Position numbers and translations under genes: made by a program. Positions 1-5,484 of a stretch of DNA of 7,689 nt are shown piece by piece (positions within the stretch are counted from its first letter, which is position 1; every line of letters starts with the position of its first letter). Under the pieces are notes generated by a model. The model saw only the letters and a program-made list of their open reading frames with translations. It did not search any database and was not told the origin of the DNA. Origin of the DNA: Treponema sp. (GTDB lineage: Bacteria; Spirochaetota; Spirochaetia; Treponematales; Breznakiellaceae). Location: contig WQTB01000024.1 in the NCBI GenBank assembly GCA_009786495.1, forward strand, positions 2,296-9,984. Reading direction: 5' to 3'.

Positions 1-479
1 CCTTTTTTTCCGCGGATAACAGGGGCAAGAAGCTGAATCTTTGTCCCTTCCTTAAACTGCATGATCGTTTCGATAATTGAATCGACAGGCTGTTCGCGGA
101 TTTCTTTTCCGCAGACAGGGCAGTGCGGCGTTCCGATGCGCGCGTAAAGCAGGCGGTAGTAATCGTAAATTTCAGTTACTGTGCCGACGGTCGAGCGCGG
201 ATTGCGGTGGGTTGTTTTTTGTTCGATTGAAATTGCCGGTGAAAGCCCTTCGATGTAATCGAGATCAGGTTTGTCCATGCGCCCGAGAAACTGGCGCGCG
301 TAAGCTGAAAGGCTTTCAACATAGCGCCTCTGGCCTTCTGCGAAAATTGTGTCGAAAGCGAGCGAACTCTTTCCCGAACCGGAAAGCCCGGAAACTACAA
401 TAAGTTTATCCCTTGGCAGTTCAAGATCGATGTTTTTAAGGTTATGCTCGCGGGCTCCCTTGATTATTAATTTGTTCAT
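1..479 (-). CDS. uvrA: UvrA, excinuclease ABC subunit A (N-terminal part, runs off the window)
   Basis: UvrA is the DNA-damage-sensing ABC ATPase of nucleotide excision repair; it works in the cytoplasm as a dimer with UvrB. I translated the minus strand from the ATG at 479-477 and read 159 open codons to the window edge. The start [17 protein letters not shown] matches the usual UvrA N-terminus. Walker [10 protein letters not shown] lies at residues 31-39, followed by the family-typical [19 protein letters not shown] stretch (47-65), [12 protein letters not shown] (77-88) and NPRSTVGT (93-100). A CPVC pair (Cys120, Cys123) marks the start of a zinc-binding insertion. A full UvrA is roughly 940 residues, so about five sixths is missing. 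No Shine-Dalgarno sequence is visible upstream of the ATG. Arginine is coded by CGC in 10 of 12 cases, unlike the plus-strand genes. It is transcribed divergently from its neighbour. Identification is near certain. Confidence 0.97.
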   Translation of the reverse strand, partial: MNKLIIKGAREHNLKNIDLELPRDKLIVVSGLSGSGKSSLAFDTIFAEGQRRYVESLSAYARQFLGRMDKPDLDYIEGLSPAISIEQKTTHRNPRSTVGTVTEIYDYYRLLYARIGTPHCPVCGKEIREQPVDSIIETIMQFKEGTKIQLLAPVIRGKK

Positions 480-488
480 AATGCGACA

Positions 489-517
489 AGAATAACAGAA
501 AAACTTTTTAACGGCAA
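489..517 (-). promoter_or_regulatory. Candidate sigma70-type promoter for uvrA
   Basis: Reading the minus strand, TTGCCG (517-512) and TATTCT (494-489) are separated by 17 bp. A start about 7 nt past the -10 box would fall near 482, only a few bases before the uvrA ATG at 479. Because no Shine-Dalgarno sequence is visible either, the message would be leaderless or nearly so. Both boxes are imperfect, and a promoter further upstream remains possible. Confidence 0.35.
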
Positions 518-561
518 GTATTACTAATCGTATGTTTAGATAATTTTGTTTCCTTTATAGG

Positions 562-574
562 ACTTGACTCAAGT
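562..574. promoter_or_regulatory. Perfect palindrome over the -35 box (possible operator)
   Basis: ACTTGACTCAAGT is a perfect inverted repeat with 6-bp arms around a central C. It covers the candidate -35 hexamer of the rightward promoter, where a bound protein would block RNA polymerase. No matching regulator is identified. A 6-bp perfect repeat is short enough to arise by chance when several spacer lengths are considered. Confidence 0.3.
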
Positions 575-591
575 TTAATAAAATGTAAAAT
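564..591 (+). promoter_or_regulatory. Candidate sigma70-type promoter for the rightward gene cluster
   Basis: TTGACT (564-569, 5 of 6 consensus) and TAAAAT (586-591, 5 of 6) are 16 bp apart, just upstream of the gene at 665. A start near 598 would give a leader of about 65 nt. This is the best promoter-like pair in the intergenic region, and no other strong one is evident before prfB, so it may drive the whole plus-strand run. Confidence 0.45.
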
Positions 592-664
592 GTTAAATAT
601 AAAAAGCCGCGTTTATGGCGCGTTATCGAAGTAAGATAGAGCTTCCTTAAAAAACGGAGCAGCA

Positions 665-1966
665 ATGAGCACTTTGGGAATAGTTAACTCGAATCCGGAA
701 ATTAAAGACAGTATAGAATCTATTTTTAGTAAACATACTGAATGTAAAAAGGATTTGCTTTTTTTTAAGGAAGAAAACGAAATTCTGGAATTCTTAAAGT
801 ATACGCTGCCCGAGCTTGTTATAATAAATTTTTGCGATCCGCATATTAATATTGATAATATAATCGCTCAGATACAAAATGACAAATGGATACTGAACTT
901 CGGCATTATTGGAATTTTTGACAGCGCAGGCGAAAGGGAAGAAGCGCTTTTAAAAAAATACAAGAACATTAATGTGCTTGTAATGCTTGACAGGTTATGG
1001 ATAAAATCGCACCTTGTTAAATGTGTAGAAAGCATTGAACAGAATTATCAGATTATTTTTCAAAGAGAATTTACAAAAACATTTCTTGAAGGCGCGTCCG
1101 GGCATTTTATTTTAAATAACGATCTTATGACAGTTCCGCTTTACGCAGGCATCGGCGCTACGATCCTGTCGCAAAGGGGGCTTATAAATCCTGACAGCAA
1201 AATGCACCTTCAGCTTGCCTTAAACGAACTTATTGTAAACGCGATAGAACACGGAAACTGCGCAATCACCTATGAAGAAAAAACAAAATCGCTTGAAGAC
1301 GGCGTAACGTCTTTTGATCTGATCGAACAAAAATGCAAAGACCCGCAGATAAACGCGAAAAAAGTTTTTTTCAGCTGGGATATAAAGCAGGAGGAATCCG
1401 CCTTTGTAATACGCGATGAAGGAAATGGCTTTGACGTAAAAGCCTACATAGAAAAAATGAAAAAGCAAAGCGATTACAGCCTGCACGGCAGGGGAATCAG
1501 AATGGCGGCGAAACTTTCGCACAAATTAAAATACAATTCAAAGGGCAATCAGGTGTCGCTTATCGTCAATCATGATAAATCCGTTGATTCCGAAGTTCCC
1601 GCGGGTTTTACAAAAGAAAAGGCTATTCATGTAAAGGCAGGCGATGTTGTTATGCGCGAAGGCGAAAGAAGCGACAGCTTATATTATATTTCTTCAGGCG
1701 CGTATGAAGTGATCCATAACGATAAAAAAGTAGGATCGCTTTCCGCGCAGGATATTTTTATGGGCGAGATGTCGTTCCTTCTTGACCAAAGACGTTCTGC
1801 GACAATAAAAGCCGTAAGCGAAGGCAAACTGATTCTTCTTACGCAAAAAACATTTATCAACATAATAAGGGAGTATCCGCATTACGGCGTTTTTCTTTCA
1901 AAGCTTCTCGCCAAAAGGATCATGCGCAGCAACGATCAGGCGGCAGGCGCGATTAATAATGATTGA
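665..1966 (+). CDS. Three-domain signalling protein: pseudo-receiver, HATPase (anti-sigma/serine-kinase type), cyclic-nucleotide-binding domain
   Basis: This 433-residue cytoplasmic protein has no signal peptide or membrane segment. Residues 1-128 resemble a response-regulator receiver, but the phosphoacceptor position is Asn55 (NFCDP, with the proline four residues on as usual) and the N-terminal acidic pair is absent, so phosphorylation there is unlikely. Residues about 155-303 are a GHKL ATPase: N box ALNELIVNAIEHGN (185-198, with Glu188 and Asn192), G1 DEGNGFD (251-257) and G2 HGRGIRMA (274-281). There is no histidine-containing dimerisation domain, so it resembles RsbW/SpoIIAB rather than a sensor histidine kinase. 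About 35 extra residues sit between the N box and the next strand. Residues about 318-425 are a cNMP domain whose cassette keeps Glu368 and Arg377, the PKA-type spacing; no DNA-binding helix-turn-helix follows. GGAG at 656-659 lies 5 nt before the ATG. Sensing cyclic nucleotide and acting by partner switching is inference. Confidence 0.85.
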   Translation: MSTLGIVNSNPEIKDSIESIFSKHTECKKDLLFFKEENEILEFLKYTLPELVIINFCDPHINIDNIIAQIQNDKWILNFGIIGIFDSAGEREEALLKKYKNINVLVMLDRLWIKSHLVKCVESIEQNYQIIFQREFTKTFLEGASGHFILNNDLMTVPLYAGIGATILSQRGLINPDSKMHLQLALNELIVNAIEHGNCAITYEEKTKSLEDGVTSFDLIEQKCKDPQINAKKVFFSWDIKQEESAFVIRDEGNGFDVKAYIEKMKKQSDYSLHGRGIRMAAKLSHKLKYNSKGNQVSLIVNHDKSVDSEVPAGFTKEKAIHVKAGDVVMREGERSDSLYYISSGAYEVIHNDKKVGSLSAQDIFMGEMSFLLDQRRSATIKAVSEGKLILLTQKTFINIIREYPHYGVFLSKLLAKRIMRSNDQAAGAINND

Positions 1967-1991
1967 ATAAGTTATTAATTTCTGATAATTT
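1963..1991 (+). promoter_or_regulatory. Weak possible promoter in front of prfB
   Basis: TTGAAT (1963-1968) overlaps the stop codon of the upstream gene and lies 17 bp before TAATTT (1986-1991); GATAAT at 1984-1989 is a better -10 box but at only 15 bp. It could give prfB separate transcription, but the match is poor in AT-rich sequence. The 42-nt gap shows no hairpin terminator, so readthrough from the upstream gene is equally likely. Confidence 0.2.
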
Positions 1992-2008
1992 TTTTATTAG
2001 GAGACTAA

Positions 2009-3119
2009 ATGCAGTTATCTGAACTAACTACTTCTATCGAAGATTTACAAAAAAAAATCCATGAAACATGGAGGCGTCTTTGAAGACGCGTCTTATGCGC
2101 AGAGAATCGCGGATATAGAAGCCAAAACCGCCGAGCCCGGCTTCTGGAACGATCAGGAAAATGTTGATGAAACAATGTCCGCCCTTAAAAGCCTTAAAAA
2201 CCGTTACGAGCCGTGGAAACAGCTTAACGCTGAAATGTCAGACCTTTACACGTTGTATGAACTTGCATCCGAAGCGAAAGACGAAAACGAAAGCGCAGGG
2301 ATAGAAAACGCGCTTAAAAATCTAACGGCGCGTTATGAGAAACAAAATATATACGAATTGATGTCAGGAGAAATGGATAAAAATTCCTGCTTTCTTACGG
2401 TTCATTCAGGGGCCGGCGGAACCGAGGCATGTGACTGGACGCAGATGCTTTACCGCATGTATTTAAGATGGGCGGAACAAAAAGGTTTTAAAACGGAAGA
2501 GGTTGACAGACAGGAAGCCGAAGGCGGAATAAAATCGGCAACCTGCAGGGTTGACGGCGATTTTGTTTACGGTTATTTGAAAGGCGAATCCGGGATTCAC
2601 AGGCTTGTCAGAATAAGCCCGTTTGATTCCAACGCAAGGCGGCATACTTCTTTTGCGTCTGTTTATATTTTTCCTGTTATTGACGACACGATCGAAGTTG
2701 AGATAAAACCGGAAGACTTAAGGGTTGACACATACAGATCAGGCGGAGCAGGCGGGCAGCATGTAAACAAAACCGACAGCGCGGTTCGCTTTACGCATCT
2801 GCCTACGGGTATTGTCGTTGCCTGCCAGAACGAGCGCAGCCAGATGAAAAACCGCGCGATTGCGATGAGCATTTTAAAGGCGCGGCTTTATGAATATTAC
2901 AGGGAAGAAAAAGAAAAAGAAAACGCAAAATTTTCTCAGGAAAAAAAAGATATTTCCTGGGGTAACCAGATAAGATCATATGTGTTTCAGCCTTATACGA
3001 TGGTAAAAGATTACAGAACGAAGGCTGAAAAGGGAAACATTCAGGCTGTAATGGACGGGGATATCGATCTGTTCATAGAAGAGTACCTGAAATTTAACTG
3101 GCGTCAGGTGGCGACCTGA
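2009..3119 (+). CDS. prfB: Peptide chain release factor 2, expressed through a programmed +1 frameshift
   Basis: RF2 ends translation at UGA and UAA codons in the ribosome. Translation starts at the ATG at 2009, with AGGAG at 1999-2003 five bases upstream. It reads 24 codons to CTT (2078-2080), meets TGA at 2081-2083, and continues in the +1 frame from GAA at 2082. The joined product is 369 residues, close to the 365 of E. coli RF2. SPF, the stop-codon-reading tripeptide of RF2 (RF1 has PxT), is at 203-205, and GGQ, which triggers peptide release, is at 248-250, as RSGGAGGQHVN. A plain open-frame call would start at the ATG at 2061 and lose the true N-terminus, because no ribosome site precedes 2061. 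The gene ends in TGA followed by an in-frame TAA. The next gene begins about 20 nt on. Confidence 0.96.
2070..2083 (+). promoter_or_regulatory. prfB programmed +1 frameshift site
   Basis: GGAGG (2070-2074) acts as an internal Shine-Dalgarno sequence. After a 3-nt spacer (CGT) comes the slippery CTT (2078-2080), then the in-frame TGA (2081-2083). This is the same arrangement and spacing as in E. coli prfB. In known cases, scarce RF2 lets the ribosome pause at UGA and slip +1 on CUU, making more RF2; abundant RF2 terminates after 24 residues. The base after TGA is A here, whereas E. coli has C. Confidence 0.93.
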
Positions 3120-3142
3120 TAAATAATTATAGCGGAGCGGTG

Positions 3143-4621
3143 TTGAAAAGGAAATTGTTAATAATTATTTTTTTCATTTCAGCGTTATGCGCTAAAAGTT
3201 ACGCGGCGGGCGGGAGCGAAACTCAGTCAGCTGCTGCTGTTACGCGCAATAACAGCTGGATTTTATGCGTAACTTCATTTGACACAAGTTCTCTTTCCGC
3301 GGAAAAATCGACTATTTCCGCCGCTATAACGCGGGAAATAGTAAAAAGATTAAGCTCGATAGATTACCGTACGCGCATATCGCCTGAGTACGCGTACTAC
3401 GAAGATTACGCTTGGGCGAAAGACCGTTCCGCCGCGGCTTCTGCGCTTGCCGCAAAGATTGAAGAAAGATCGGCTCTTTTGTACCGCGGCGATACTGACT
3501 GGAGATACAGGCAGAATGCCGCGAGAATTGACGCGGAAATTGAAGCGTTAAGAAAAAAGCTTGATGATGTAGAGAATAACGTTCCATTAATCAACAGCGA
3601 GCCTGTGTTCGGCCTTTCAAGGGCAAATCACGATGATATTTTTCCAGACGCTCCTTTACCCGGAAGCGAATACGCGTTTTGCGCGTCACAGGGCTCTGAT
3701 GCGTTTTTAACAGGATCAATTATGGATTTTTACGGAAGATATTTTTTATCCGTAAAACTTTACGCTGTATTTAATAAGGCGTATATCTGGGAAGATGCGG
3801 TTATTTTTTCTAATGAAGATATGCAGGAAGCTCTTACTGATCTTGCAAGAAAGCTAATGATCGCGCTTTCCGGAAACGCGCATGCGCAGGTAACTGTAAG
3901 AGCGCAGCCGCAAGACACTCTGATTTTGATCAACGGCTCGTTTGCGGGAAGGGGAGAAACCGCGCAGACAGATTATCCGCCAGGCTCGATTATTGTATCA
4001 GCATCGGCGCCTGATCACGCGAGCGTTACTTATGAAACAGAACTGCTGCCTGGCGAAAATGTCGATGTCAATATAAATCTTCATGCCTTTGAATACGGAA
4101 ACATTGATATCTTCGGAAAAACGCAAGGAAGCATTTATCACGGCGCGCTTTATTTGGGAGAATCACCATTAACAATCAGGCTGCCATCAGGCAGCATGGA
4201 ATATCTTGAGCTTATAACTTTGGATTCGGGAAGAGCGGCTTTTGCGCTTAACACTCCGGCGGGCGCTAATTTTTCATATCCTGTTACAATGAATGCGGTT
4301 TTGCCTATTGAAAGCGGCAGACTGGAAAAAGATCGATCCGCGTTTTACTGGGCATTCGGCGGAACATGGATAGCAGGCATCGCCGCGTGGATTTCTTACT
4401 ACACATTTGCGGGCGCTGACGCCGTGATATCTAATAATTATTATAGAACCGGAAGAATTGATCAGGGTTTATATGACAGCAGCAGACTGATGCAAAATAT
4501 ATACATAGGTTCTGTTATCGCGGCGGGAGCCGCGGCGGTATACGGAATTTACCGTCTTGTGATGTATTTATATACGTCAAGCAGGGATGTTACGCCTGTA
4601 ATAACAGCGGGAAAAAATTAA
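3143..4621 (+). CDS. Exported PEGA-domain membrane protein with TolB-like N-terminal region, function unknown
   Basis: I do not recognise a named gene. I prefer the TTG at 3143 (492 residues) because GGAG at 3134-3137 then lies 5 nt away, as in the two upstream genes; GTG at 3140 would leave only 2 nt. Numbering from the GTG, residues 1-22 are a signal peptide (LKRK then a hydrophobic core, probable cleavage after KSYA). Residues about 38-245 resemble TolB/CsgG-like periplasmic regions (SDAFLTGSIMDFYGRYFLSVKLY at 186-208), with a charged helix near 125-147. A PEGA domain follows (about 249-314, VRAQPQDTLILINGSFAG), then a second, weaker one (about 319-380). Two hydrophobic segments near 401-423 and 452-478 should anchor the C-terminus in the inner membrane. 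An LC in the signal (SALC) is a poor lipobox. It ends in TAATG shared with ftsY, suggesting translational coupling. An envelope role is inferred. Confidence 0.85.
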   Translation: MKRKLLIIIFFISALCAKSYAAGGSETQSAAAVTRNNSWILCVTSFDTSSLSAEKSTISAAITREIVKRLSSIDYRTRISPEYAYYEDYAWAKDRSAAASALAAKIEERSALLYRGDTDWRYRQNAARIDAEIEALRKKLDDVENNVPLINSEPVFGLSRANHDDIFPDAPLPGSEYAFCASQGSDAFLTGSIMDFYGRYFLSVKLYAVFNKAYIWEDAVIFSNEDMQEALTDLARKLMIALSGNAHAQVTVRAQPQDTLILINGSFAGRGETAQTDYPPGSIIVSASAPDHASVTYETELLPGENVDVNINLHAFEYGNIDIFGKTQGSIYHGALYLGESPLTIRLPSGSMEYLELITLDSGRAAFALNTPAGANFSYPVTMNAVLPIESGRLEKDRSAFYWAFGGTWIAGIAAWISYYTFAGADAVISNNYYRTGRIDQGLYDSSRLMQNIYIGSVIAAGAAAVYGIYRLVMYLYTSSRDVTPVITAGKN

Positions 4622-5484
4622 TGAAGTTTACGCAAAAAATTAAAAACTTTTTTCTTGGAAAGACTTCTTTAAATGATGATTTATATGACGATCTCTGCGA
4701 TCTTCTGATAGAAGGCGATTTCGGCGCGTCGCAGGCTGTAAAAATGACAGACAAGCTAAAAGAGGTTTGCAAAAAAGACAGCGCAGACGTTATTCCGCAA
4801 AAACTCGCGTCGCTTTTATATGAAGAGCTTGAAAAAGTAAAATTAAAAGAAAATATTATAAATGATGATTTTACAGTCATTTTGCTTCTTGGAGTAAACG
4901 GCGTTGGTAAAACCACTACAGCGGCAAAACTTTCAAATATGTACGCGTTAAACGGCAAAAAAACGGTGCTTGCGGCCGCCGATACATTCAGGGCGGCGGC
5001 AATCGATCAACTTAAAATACACGGGCAGAAGCTTGACACTAGGGTAGTCGCGCACAAGCAGGGAGGCGATCCCGCGGCGGTTGTTTATGACGCGCTTGAA
5101 GCCGCGCTTTCTTCAGGCGCGGACGCAGTAATCGCCGATACCGCGGGCAGAATGCACACAAAATCCGCACTTGTGGAAGAACTAAAAAAAATTGACAGGG
5201 TGGTTGAATCAAAAGCGAAAGACGCGCGTTATCTGAAATATCTGGTTCTGGACGCAACAACAGGAAGAAACGCGCTTTCGCAGGCCGAGATATTCCATTC
5301 TGCGGTAAATCTTGACGGGGTAATACTTACAAAATATGATTCAACGGCAAAGGGCGGCGTTGTGTTTTCTCTTGCAGGAGAGTTAAATCTTCCTGTTGTG
5401 TATATCTGCACTGGCGAAAAATACAGCGATATCGGGATTTTTGATCCGTTAAAGTTCTCAAAGGAATTCGCGGGAATTGAATAA
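4621..5484 (+). CDS. ftsY: FtsY, signal recognition particle receptor
   Basis: FtsY is the inner-membrane-associated GTPase that pairs with Ffh so that ribosomes making membrane and exported proteins dock at SecYEG. The 287 residues cover only the N and G domains; the long acidic A domain of E. coli FtsY is absent, as in many bacteria. The N domain spans about 1-80 and starts with a basic, phenylalanine-containing helix (MKFTQKIKNFF) that could bind membrane. G-domain motifs: P-loop GVNGVGKTTT (91-100), DTFRAAA (121-127), DTAGR (173-177), DATTGRNA (211-218), TKYD (237-240, Tyr replacing the usual Leu) and GEKYSDIGIFDP (265-276). Ffh is excluded because there is no M domain. The ATG overlaps the previous stop by one base, and only a weak GGAAAA-type ribosome site precedes it, so coupled translation is likely. 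The last 8 bases overlap the next gene. Confidence 0.96.
   Translation: MKFTQKIKNFFLGKTSLNDDLYDDLCDLLIEGDFGASQAVKMTDKLKEVCKKDSADVIPQKLASLLYEELEKVKLKENIINDDFTVILLLGVNGVGKTTTAAKLSNMYALNGKKTVLAAADTFRAAAIDQLKIHGQKLDTRVVAHKQGGDPAAVVYDALEAALSSGADAVIADTAGRMHTKSALVEELKKIDRVVESKAKDARYLKYLVLDATTGRNALSQAEIFHSAVNLDGVILTKYDSTAKGGVVFSLAGELNLPVVYICTGEKYSDIGIFDPLKFSKEFAGIE

Noticed and set aside
77..403. A 108-codon plus-strand open frame
   Set aside because: It is antisense to the unmistakable uvrA coding sequence, and its translation is Arg/Cys-rich with no family resemblance.
602..625. CGCG-TTTATGG-CGCG repeat in the leader as a riboswitch or attenuator element
   Set aside because: Only four paired bases and self-complementary arms common in this CG-containing sequence; no riboswitch motif could be recognised.
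1967..2008. Rho-independent terminator between the signalling gene and prfB
   Set aside because: A T-run is present (1989-1995), but there is no GC-rich stem in front of it, so it is not called.
2049..2057. A9 homopolymer sequencing error making prfB look frameshifted
   Set aside because: An A8 sequence would give one open frame, but the exact GGAGG-3 nt-CTT-TGA module would then be a coincidence; the programmed shift explains both. Resequencing would settle it.
2061..2063. ATG at 2061 as the start of prfB
   Set aside because: No ribosome site precedes it; it would begin inside the shift site and lose the conserved N-terminus. The ATG at 2009 has AGGAG at proper spacing and leads to a textbook CUU-UGA shift site.
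3176..3205. Lipoprotein signal (SALC) in the PEGA protein
   Set aside because: Leu directly before Cys does not fit a lipobox, and a good signal peptidase I site (KSYA before AGG) follows. The C-terminal membrane segments already provide anchoring.
4590..4958. A 122-codon minus-strand open frame
   Set aside because: It lies opposite ftsY and the end of the PEGA gene, where the plus strand codes clearly recognisable protein; a low-complexity Ser/Phe translation is typical of a shadow frame. The same reasoning removes the other minus-strand frames under 665-6676.
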